Shown piece by piece: positions 5,000 through 10,861 of a stretch of DNA of 10,861 nt. The stretch is from Candidatus Zipacnadia bacterium (GTDB lineage Bacteria; Armatimonadota; Zipacnadia; Zipacnadales; Zipacnadaceae). The notes under the pieces are model-generated. The model was not told the DNA's origin, ran no database searches, and saw only the letters and a list, made by a program, of their open reading frames with translations. The number at the start of each line of letters is the position of its first letter. Position 1 is the first letter of the stretch. The stretch lies in contig JALGTI010000078.1 in the NCBI GenBank assembly GCA_029821455.1, positions 1 to 10,861 of the forward strand, in the 5' to 3' direction. Position numbers and translations under genes: made by a program.

Positions 5000-7321
5000 A
5001 TGATTCGGCCGAAGCATATTGCCACAGTGGCTGTATGTTTGAGTGTAGTGTGTTCACAGCTCTGCCGGGCCACGGTCTTGGAGTTCGCCAGGCAGGAAGA
5101 CTGCTCGATGCCAGTACCAGACCAGCCTCTGGAGCGTGACCTGCACACGGTCCTGCTAGCGCACCTGGACTCTGACCAGAATTCCGACGCTGACTATGCG
5201 CGAACCTATCCCGCCGAGATCGGATGCTGGAGCGACCCAACTGCTGAGGGCCGGTTTGGCCTGGGGGCAAAGGTGGCCGGCAAGGATCGCGGGATGCTGA
5301 TGTGGTCAGGCGTTGACAATTTCCCGCAAAGGCGGGGGACAGTCGAGTTCTGGGTCAAGTGCCTGCCTGACGAGAATTTCTGGACCAACGATGAGGACCG
5401 TTGGTTTTTCTTTGCCTTTGGGGACAATTCCAGCTACCCCGGACGGGCAGAGCAGAACATCGTGCTGTACAAGGACGGCGAAGATAGCCTGCTGCATTTT
5501 GCCATCAACTGGGTGGGGATGTGGGGCGGCCGCGTCAGGCATATCTTCGACTATGAGGGCTATGATAAGTTCGACCTCACGCTGCCAGTGGCGCATCTCG
5601 ACCCCAATGCGTGGCACCATCTGCTCATCTCCTGGGACCACAAGCCGCCGGGGCAGATGTGGCTACTGATTGACGGTGAAGGCCGGCATGCCGTCTGGGG
5701 ACGTGACAGTGAGCCGAGGGGCTTTGCCCCGCTGCGGTATTATCAGTTCGGCGGAGTGGGCTACACGTGGTGGGACTATCCTGTGTTGCAAGGGGCTATT
5801 GATGAGATCCGGATTCAGGATCAGGCGGTGGTAGAGCGTCTAACCGGCGCTCAAGTGCCTGAGCGCCCTCAGCTTGACACCGCTGCGCTTCTCCCAATGC
5901 AGGACACTGCGCGAGAGTGGCTGGACTTTATGCTTACAGTCCAGCGAAACGGAGCGTGGATTACGGAACTGAACTACCCCTCCCTAACACCCTGTGACTG
6001 GCAATATGCTGGCCTGAACGATGATTCTGCCACAGGCTTCGGGCGCATGTTCTTAGACGCCTACAGACTGTGGGGCGATGAACGCTACCTGCGGGCAGCC
6101 TGCGCCCTGGGCAACTTCTACATCAAGTCAATGTACCCGGGCGGGGGCTGGGGCCAGTGGTCCTTCTTCAATCCCGATGGCAGCACAAAACCGTACTGGA
6201 CAATAGCCAACTTCGAGGAGTGGACACAAAGTACGCCGATACGCTATCTGAGTGCGCTATACAACATCACCGGCCTCGAGGCCTACCGGGAGGCGGCCAA
6301 TCAAACCGGCGAATTAATCCTGCGCTCCCAGTCCGAGGAGGGCTGGTGGCCGTGGGGTGCTGAGACCGGGCCGAAGGAAACCCGAAACGAGTATATGATC
6401 GGCCCCACGCTCAACGACTGGGCAATGAACTGTTGTATGGAAGACTGCCTCCTACTCTACCACTTGACTGGTGATCAGCGCTATCTCGATGCTGTCTTCC
6501 GCGCCGGTGAGTGGTTCATAGCGTCTCAACTTGACGGCGCCACCCGTGGTTGGGGTGCCCAGTATGACCTGGAGGGTAACCCGCGCTGGGCGCGCGCCTT
6601 CGAGCCACCGGCTGCGGACAACACCTTTGGGGTAATGGGCGCAGGCAAGGGGCTGCTGATGCTTTATGATCTTACTGGCGAGGAGCGTTACCTCAAGCCT
6701 TTGCGGACCTGTCTAGAGTGGCTGCAATCCATACCCCAAGATCAGAAAGGCTGGCTATGGTATGCGCACCGTGACTGGTCGGTGGAGGAGAATGATGGGA
6801 TCGCGATCAAGGCCGGTGAGCCAATTGTGGCCTATCATGGCCAGATGTGCCCGGTCAATCATCCCAATGTGGATGAATACCTGACGCCCCTGAATGCCCA
6901 CTATGGCTCGAAGTCACCCAATGCCGAGAGCTGGCTGGCCGAGGAGTTGCAGAAGAGAGACGACAATGGCCCGCTATTCCCGTCCTCCAAGGGGGACCTG
7001 CCCCGTGGCCAGTTCCAAGCGGCCCAGTTGACGCTTGAGGATGTGGTGGCCGAGTACAACCCTGCGACGGTCACCGACATTCTTGAGCAGTTTGCAGACT
7101 GGCGCGATGGCATCGCTGACAACAAGATAATATATCACAGCGCCGACCGAGGAGTATATGTACATCTGGGCCAGGGCTGCAGCAAGACATCCGCGCTGCT
7201 ACATCAGATCACACTGGCTTACGTTGCGCTTGGCGAGCTGCATCTAGATATCCTGCCAGTCTACGCAACCGGTTATGCTTACGTTGACCCCGGCTGCGAT
7301 TGGTATGATGTTACGGAGTAG
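5000..7321 (+). CDS. Secreted LamG + PL10-like alpha/alpha-barrel protein, paralog of the upstream gene (773 aa)
   Basis: Paralog of the gene before it, collinear over the LamG and barrel parts. ATG 5000 has AAAGGGGA (4984-4991) 8 nt upstream. Residues 1-24 are a Sec signal peptide (RPKH, core 7-18, likely cleavage after Cys-Arg-Ala 22-24). Residues 51-275 are LamG: VLLAHLDSDQ, GTVEFW (113-118), WHHLLISWD (from 205), IDEIRI (from 267). Residues about 290-600 are the alpha/alpha-barrel with TLNDW (470-474), NCCMEDC (477-483), GWGAQYD (517-523) and WARAFEPP (530-537). The protein lacks the FSHWG/SDNSDP domain and the 24-residue insertion of its partner. Both end in a conserved module, PVYATGYAYVDPGCDWYD here. 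The LamG part would bind glycan; the barrel is PL10-like, so cleavage of a uronate polymer is the working guess. An 80-nt gap separates it from the aminotransferase gene, so co-transcription is plausible. Confidence 0.8.
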   Translation: MIRPKHIATVAVCLSVVCSQLCRATVLEFARQEDCSMPVPDQPLERDLHTVLLAHLDSDQNSDADYARTYPAEIGCWSDPTAEGRFGLGAKVAGKDRGMLMWSGVDNFPQRRGTVEFWVKCLPDENFWTNDEDRWFFFAFGDNSSYPGRAEQNIVLYKDGEDSLLHFAINWVGMWGGRVRHIFDYEGYDKFDLTLPVAHLDPNAWHHLLISWDHKPPGQMWLLIDGEGRHAVWGRDSEPRGFAPLRYYQFGGVGYTWWDYPVLQGAIDEIRIQDQAVVERLTGAQVPERPQLDTAALLPMQDTAREWLDFMLTVQRNGAWITELNYPSLTPCDWQYAGLNDDSATGFGRMFLDAYRLWGDERYLRAACALGNFYIKSMYPGGGWGQWSFFNPDGSTKPYWTIANFEEWTQSTPIRYLSALYNITGLEAYREAANQTGELILRSQSEEGWWPWGAETGPKETRNEYMIGPTLNDWAMNCCMEDCLLLYHLTGDQRYLDAVFRAGEWFIASQLDGATRGWGAQYDLEGNPRWARAFEPPAADNTFGVMGAGKGLLMLYDLTGEERYLKPLRTCLEWLQSIPQDQKGWLWYAHRDWSVEENDGIAIKAGEPIVAYHGQMCPVNHPNVDEYLTPLNAHYGSKSPNAESWLAEELQKRDDNGPLFPSSKGDLPRGQFQAAQLTLEDVVAEYNPATVTDILEQFADWRDGIADNKIIYHSADRGVYVHLGQGCSKTSALLHQITLAYVALGELHLDILPVYATGYAYVDPGCDWYDVTE

Positions 7322-7343
7322 GCGACTCTCATTGCTCGCGTAG

Positions 7344-7362
7344 CGCGGGCGTCTCGCCCGCG
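7344..7362. repeat. Perfect 8-bp hairpin after the second paralog
   Basis: CGCGGGCG (7344-7351) pairs with CGCCCGCG (7355-7362) around a TCT loop. It is flanked by CGTAGCG on the left and AACACGTGACTC on the right, sequences that echo the spacer after the first paralog. There is no T-run, so read-through into the aminotransferase gene is likely. Confidence 0.7.
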
Positions 7363-7401
7363 AACACGTGACTCATATGACCACCGAAAGGAAGATGTCG
7401 A

Positions 7402-8676
7402 GTGCCTTCAAATGGAAGCACATCTCAACTGGCCGTCAATGGCGGCCCGAAAGTTCGCGAGGATCCCTGGCCGGCGCGTGCACTCATCGGTTCCGAGGAT
7501 AAGGCAGCGGTTGACGCCTTATTTGATGAAGCAATCGAGAGCGGGTCGGCGCCGGGCTACAATGGCGCGCAGGAGAATGCCTACTGCGAAGAGTTCGCCC
7601 AGTTTATGGGAGGTGGGTATGTTGATGCAGTCAACTCGGGCACTGCGGCGATATACGTTGCTCTGAAGGCGCTGGAGCTAGAGCCGTTCACAGAGGTCAT
7701 CGTTGGGGCGGTCACTGACCCCGGCGGAATGATGCCCATTCCTCTGCTCAATTGCATTCCGGTGGTCGCCGATAGCGAGCCCGATTCCTACAATACCGGC
7801 CCCGAACAAGTTGAAGAACTCATTTCGCCGTTGACCAGTGCCATTCTGGTGGCTCACATTGGCGGTGAGCCGGCTGACATCGAGGGCATTGTGGCTGTTG
7901 CAGACGAACACGGGATTCCGGTTGTAGAGGACTGTGCACAGGCTCATTGCGCAAGGCTCAACGGGAAGTTGCTTGGCACCTTTGGTGCCATTGGCGCCTT
8001 CTCCACGATGTTCGGCAAGCATCACTGTAGTGGTGGCCAGGGAGGGCTGGTTTACACCAAGAATGAGGAGCTCTATAAGCTCATGCGGCGGGCCTCTGAC
8101 CGTGGCAAGCCGTTTGGCCTGGATGGCCGGGAGCAGGGAGGGGCCACAAACTGCATGGCCTCGTTGAACCTCAACCTCAACGACCTGGCAGCGACGATCG
8201 GTCGCGTGCAGCTAGGCAAGCTACCGGAGATTGTCCACCGTCGGCAGGAGGTGGTGGCAGGAATAGCGGAGGGCATCGGTGACCTGGCAACTGTCTCTAT
8301 CCCGCAACAGCCGGAGGGCGCGGAGGCTAGCTATTGGTTCCTGCGCACCAGGTTCAACGCGGACAAGGCCACGTGTGATAAGCTGGCCTTCTGCCAGGCA
8401 CTGAGCGCGGAGGGTTTGCCAGTAGCGGAGAACTACAGGGCAGCGCTGCCGCATCAGATGGATTGGTTCATCAATCGGCGTGTGTTCGGCACGAGTGGCT
8501 ATCCCTGGGCCAGCCCCCAATACAAGGGCGATCCGAATCGTCAGTTCCCTTGCCCCAATGCCAACGCGACGATGGACACGCACTTCAATCTGGGCATCCA
8601 CGAGAACTGGGGGGAGCAGGAGATTGCCGATGCCGTTGCCATCTTCAGGAAGGTGGACGCGGCCTATCGCAAGTAA
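7402..8676 (+). CDS. DegT/DnrJ/EryC1/StrS-family PLP aminotransferase (424 aa)
   Basis: Cytoplasmic PLP enzyme of the sugar aminotransferase family, which usually moves an amino group onto a keto sugar or keto-cyclitol. GTG 7402 has AAAGGAAG (7387-7394) 7 nt upstream; the ATG at 7395 is out of frame. Visible family marks are the N-terminal LAVNGGP segment, the phosphate-cup NSGTAA (78-83), VVEDCAQAH with Asp177 facing the pyridine nitrogen, and FSTMFGKHHCSGGQGG with Lys206 as the Schiff-base lysine. The C-terminal half has FNLGIHENWGEQEI, typical of the family's closing helix. Length is normal, perhaps slightly long. The N-terminus and lysine region look closest to the scyllo-inosose/AHBA-synthase-like branch, by memory. 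The substrate cannot be read from sequence. It follows the two secreted proteins on the same strand, suggesting, but not proving, a role in handling the same glycan or a surface glycan. Confidence 0.93.
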   Translation: MPSNGSTSQLAVNGGPKVREDPWPARALIGSEDKAAVDALFDEAIESGSAPGYNGAQENAYCEEFAQFMGGGYVDAVNSGTAAIYVALKALELEPFTEVIVGAVTDPGGMMPIPLLNCIPVVADSEPDSYNTGPEQVEELISPLTSAILVAHIGGEPADIEGIVAVADEHGIPVVEDCAQAHCARLNGKLLGTFGAIGAFSTMFGKHHCSGGQGGLVYTKNEELYKLMRRASDRGKPFGLDGREQGGATNCMASLNLNLNDLAATIGRVQLGKLPEIVHRRQEVVAGIAEGIGDLATVSIPQQPEGAEASYWFLRTRFNADKATCDKLAFCQALSAEGLPVAENYRAALPHQMDWFINRRVFGTSGYPWASPQYKGDPNRQFPCPNANATMDTHFNLGIHENWGEQEIADAVAIFRKVDAAYRK

Positions 8677-9068
8677 TGGTGTCTATCAACAGTAGTCGCG
8701 ACCGACGGATGCGGTGCTGCCGGCCGCCATCGGGCAAGCAGGTCCGGGGGGGGACGCGGAGTTCTGTTCTGCGTAATTATACTCATCGAAAGATATGCGC
8801 TGACATGTTAGCTTACAGGTCCGTTTGAAGCATGGGAAGCACGCAGCCGATTTGCACTACCTCCCCGGGGGTATTGCTGGCCGGGGTTCGCGCCGGTCAG
8901 CCCCTTGCATCATACCACCCATTGAAATTCAGAGTTCTGTTGCCTCGGGCAGGAGACGCTGACCTCGACAGTGAAACAGTTCAAGCTGTCGGTTCGTTAG
9001 CGGCAAGACAGAGCAGCGGTTAACTGGCGCCTGACACCAAAGGGCAGCAAGAAACGGAGTTTGCGGCC
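8677..9068. other. 392-nt spacer and leader before the response regulator
   Basis: No gene is supported. A 63-codon frame from ATG 8832 has no ribosome binding site and no recognisable motif. The stretch has a G8 run (8746-8753), a TATACT hexamer (8778-8783) that could be a -10 box but has no good -35, a CCCCGGGG palindrome (8863-8870), and a hairpin at 8876-8901. Any intrinsic terminator for the aminotransferase gene is not obvious. Confidence 0.6.
8876..8901. repeat. 9-bp hairpin in the response-regulator leader
   Basis: GCTGGCCGG (8876-8884) pairs with CCGGTCAGC (8893-8901), with one G-T wobble and an 8-nt loop. It is 167 nt before the GTG start and could be a leader structure or an intergenic repeat. 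Confidence 0.5.
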
Positions 9069-9722
9069 GTGCCTAAGCTTCGACTGCTGGTCGCCGATGA
9101 TCACAGTGTCGTACGCGAGGGGCTGGTGCGTATGCTCAATGCTACTAGGGGCTTTGAAGTAGTGGCAGAGACCGGCAGCGGCCTGGAAGCAGTTAAGCTC
9201 ACCCGGCGGCTGCGCCCCGATGTCGTGCTGCTGGACGTGTCCATCCCCGACCTTAACGGCATAGAGGCAGCTGGACAGATACAGGCCAGGCGTAACGGTA
9301 TTCGCGTTCTGGCCCTCACGATGCATGCTGACGCAGATTATGCGTATCAGTTTCTGGAAGCCGGCGGCAGCGGCTACTGGCTCAAGGAGGAGGGCTTTGA
9401 GGAGCTGGTGGACGCTATCAAGAGAGTCGCCGATGGCCAGGAAGTGGTTGCAACTAAGCTCGTGCCCGGCGTGGAGCGCAAACGGGCCGAAGGAGGCCCG
9501 GCTAAGCCCACCAGCGCCGACGAACTGACCTTCCGGGAGCGGCAGGTACTCCAATTGGTCTGCCACGGCCTCAGCAGCAAGCAAATAGCCCGCCAGCTAA
9601 AGATAAGCACGCGCACAGTTGAACAGCATCGCGCTCATCTGATGGAGAAGGCCGGTGTCAGCAACACAGCGGCCCTGGTCAATTGGGCGGTCAGCCACAA
9701 GCTCGTCACCCCCATCAGTTAG
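9069..9722 (+). CDS. NarL/FixJ-type response regulator with LuxR DNA-binding domain (217 aa)
   Basis: Cytoplasmic transcription regulator switched by phosphorylation. GTG 9069 has GGAG (9056-9059) 9 nt upstream. The receiver domain (residues 4-120) keeps the acidic pair Asp10-Asp11, the phospho-acceptor Asp56 in VLLDVSIPD, the switch Thr84 in ALTMHAD, and Lys106 in GYWLKEE. A 25-30 residue charged linker leads to the LuxR helix-turn-helix (153-210: LTFRERQVLQLVCHGLSSKQ..., then STRTVEQHRAHLMEKAGV). Length and domain order are standard. No histidine kinase is adjacent in the window, so it is an orphan here. The long leader and opposite-strand downstream neighbour suggest a single-gene unit. 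Whether it controls the secreted-protein genes cannot be read from sequence. Confidence 0.96.
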   Translation: MPKLRLLVADDHSVVREGLVRMLNATRGFEVVAETGSGLEAVKLTRRLRPDVVLLDVSIPDLNGIEAAGQIQARRNGIRVLALTMHADADYAYQFLEAGGSGYWLKEEGFEELVDAIKRVADGQEVVATKLVPGVERKRAEGGPAKPTSADELTFRERQVLQLVCHGLSSKQIARQLKISTRTVEQHRAHLMEKAGVSNTAALVNWAVSHKLVTPIS

Positions 9723-9724
9723 CC

Positions 9725-9907
9725 TCATACCGACCCGCGCAGATACCAAACGCCCAGCACCCATGCAAGCGCGGGCCTGGTCGCGACGCCACCTGAGTAG
9801 AAATACGTGTTGGCCTGCGCGTGGCCAGCGGCTATCGTAACAGGGCCGGCAGTGTCGAGCCAACAGTTGTCCCAAGATGCATTTGTCTCGATAGCCGGCG
9901 TCCCCAG
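9725..9907 (-). pseudogene. Possible remnant of a larger coding sequence (60 codons, no start)
   Basis: On the minus strand the frame is open from just after a TAA (9908-9910) to TGA at 9725-9727. It has no ATG, GTG or TTG at its 5' side and no ribosome binding site. The conceptual peptide is unusually protein-like: TNASWDNCWLDTAGPVTIA then NTYFYSGGV. It reminds me of beta-sandwich carbohydrate-binding modules, where a W.....V.L..G.H...VYF..GGV pattern is common. The last 15-20 residues lose that pattern, as expected for decay or a frameshift. This is a suspicion from pattern only; chance is a real alternative. Confidence 0.2.
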
Positions 9908-9969
9908 TTAGGTCAGACCGCGCGCAGGTTGGGCCAATCGCGGTGTCGGCTTTTGTCTTCCGGGGGAAA

Positions 9970-9988
9970 GGATTAGCCTAGCTGATCC
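9970..9988. repeat. 8-bp hairpin between convergent genes
   Basis: GGATTAGC (9970-9977) pairs with GCTGATCC (9981-9988), with one T-G wobble and a CTA loop. No T-run follows on either strand, so a terminator role is only possible. Confidence 0.35.
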
Positions 9989-10034
9989 TGGGCGAAAGCC
10001 ACGCTCATCGGCCCAATCTGCACGTCTGGAAGCA

Positions 10035-10859
10035 TCACAACCGCCCATACTGCTTAGCGGCCTCAATCATCGCCACATAGTTCTCCAGCGGAACATAGTA
10101 GGCCACTGAGTTGGATGAGCCGACGCAGTACCCCCCATCATAGGCCAGGTCTTTGATGTTGCGTTTCACCAGCTCGGCTATCTCCTGCGGCGTGCCGCGT
10201 GCCAGGCGGTCCAGGTCAATGTTGCCCGTCAGACACAGCCGGTCACCGACTTTTGCCTTGACCTCTCGGATGTCCATCCCTTTGGGCTCGATGGGATGCA
10301 GCGCGTTGAACCCGCAGGCCAGGATCTCATCCATCACAGGCCAGAGGTTCCCGTCGGCGTGATAGATGTACGGGATGCCCCGCCGGTTAACCTCAGCACC
10401 CAGCTTTGCATACCAGGGGAACACGTGCTCGTGCAAGATCGCTGGCGACACCAGCAGGCCTTCGTTGTAGGCCACGTCATCCACCATCCACAGCGCGCCC
10501 ACCTGTGGCACCTGCAAGCAGCGCATGCAAACCTCGTACTGTAGGCTCCCGATCTTCTCGAAGACAGCCGCCGCCAGGGCCGGGTCATCTGCGAGCGCGT
10601 GGGCGAGGCCCTCAAATCCCATCAGCATCCAGGTTGCTGTGAACACCTTGCCGTTGAGGACAATGATACGCATTGAATCCGGCAGCGCCTCAGCGCACTG
10701 GTGAAGCTCATCCAAGCTGATATCCTCCGGGCTGGGCCACGGGTAGCTCTCGAACTGCTCCCAGGTGGTGATGACGCCTTCTGCTTCGTCGGCCCAGGAG
10801 ACTTCTCTTTGCTCGTCCTCATATGCGGTGGCGCTATCTGTATGCCCGCTGCTGGCCTC
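10035..10859 (-). CDS. Uroporphyrinogen decarboxylase (URO-D) family protein, 5' end outside window
   Basis: The frame is open from the window edge to TGA (10035-10037), giving 274 residues of a family usually about 340-400 long, so the N-terminus is missing. An internal TTG at 10713-10715 is in frame but lies within conserved-looking sequence, so it is not the start. Visible features are MVDDVAYNEGLLVSP, the barrel strand and loop GIPYIYHADGNLW (H-x-D), GFNALHPIEPKGMDI, LCLTGNID, and a C-terminal GGYCVGSSNSV. These fit the broad URO-D/MtaA/CmuA TIM-barrel group. True haem-pathway HemE is unlikely given the sequence. The corrinoid methyltransferases have H-x-C for zinc, while here the Cys is Asp, so a classic MtaA function is also doubtful. 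Such paralogs are numerous in Planctomycetota and Armatimonadota and mostly uncharacterised. It converges on the response regulator. Confidence 0.88.
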   Translation of the reverse strand, partial: EASSGHTDSATAYEDEQREVSWADEAEGVITTWEQFESYPWPSPEDISLDELHQCAEALPDSMRIIVLNGKVFTATWMLMGFEGLAHALADDPALAAAVFEKIGSLQYEVCMRCLQVPQVGALWMVDDVAYNEGLLVSPAILHEHVFPWYAKLGAEVNRRGIPYIYHADGNLWPVMDEILACGFNALHPIEPKGMDIREVKAKVGDRLCLTGNIDLDRLARGTPQEIAELVKRNIKDLAYDGGYCVGSSNSVAYYVPLENYVAMIEAAKQYGRL

Positions 10860-10861
10860 TT

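Larger units (their letters stand above)
9723..10034. other. 312-nt spacer between convergent genes
   Basis: The response regulator and the URO-D-family gene converge on this stretch. It has no complete gene. It holds a possible minus-strand gene remnant (9725-9907) and a hairpin at 9970-9988. No terminator with a T-run is seen for either neighbour. Confidence 0.6.

Noticed and set aside
4171..5148. Minus-strand open frame of 325 codons across the end of the first paralog and the spacer
   Set aside because: It is antisense to conserved protein sequence and crosses a palindromic spacer; there is no ribosome binding site and no recognisable domain.
8832..9023. 63-codon plus-strand frame before the response regulator
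   Set aside because: No Shine-Dalgarno at a proper distance, no motif, and it runs through a hairpin; a chance frame is more likely.

Overview
The window is GC-rich bacterial DNA (about 60% GC by eye) with clear Shine-Dalgarno sites and GTG/TTG starts. Gene content is an argininosuccinate synthase, large secreted LamG plus alpha/alpha-barrel carbohydrate-active proteins, a DegT-family aminotransferase, a NarL/FixJ response regulator and a URO-D-family protein. The spacers are rich in palindromes. This fits an uncultivated carbohydrate-degrading lineage such as Armatimonadota, Planctomycetota, Chloroflexota or a similar group. That assignment is inference; there is no rRNA or other phylogenetic marker here.

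Layout. 1-1040: the 3' part of argG (+). 1041-1460: a small region with a hairpin repeat and a 69-residue hypothetical ORF. 1461-1616: a 51-residue very basic small protein with a strong ribosome binding site, whose stop codon lies inside a 28-bp perfect palindrome. 1617-2211: a non-coding stretch packed with at least six different inverted repeats. 2212-4842 and 5000-7321: two tandem paralogous genes for secreted LamG + PL10-like (pectate-lyase-like) proteins; the first has an extra N-terminal domain. 7402-8676: a PLP-dependent DegT/DnrJ/EryC1/StrS sugar aminotransferase. 8677-9068: a long leader with a hairpin. 9069-9722: a LuxR-type response regulator with no kinase in view. 9723-10034: a convergent spacer holding a possible gene remnant. 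10035-10859 (-): a URO-D-family protein cut by the window end.

How the genes may work together. The secreted pair followed by the aminotransferase, all on the same strand with gaps of 157 and 80 nt, could be one transcription unit for recognising and cleaving an acidic polysaccharide and processing an amino or keto sugar. No transporter, glycoside hydrolase or sensor kinase is visible, so this remains a hypothesis. argG, the response regulator and the URO-D-family gene look like independent units.

The most unusual points are the duplicated two-domain secreted proteins (conserved vicinal cysteines, related 3' spacers), the small basic protein missed by length cut-offs, and the density of different palindromes between genes.
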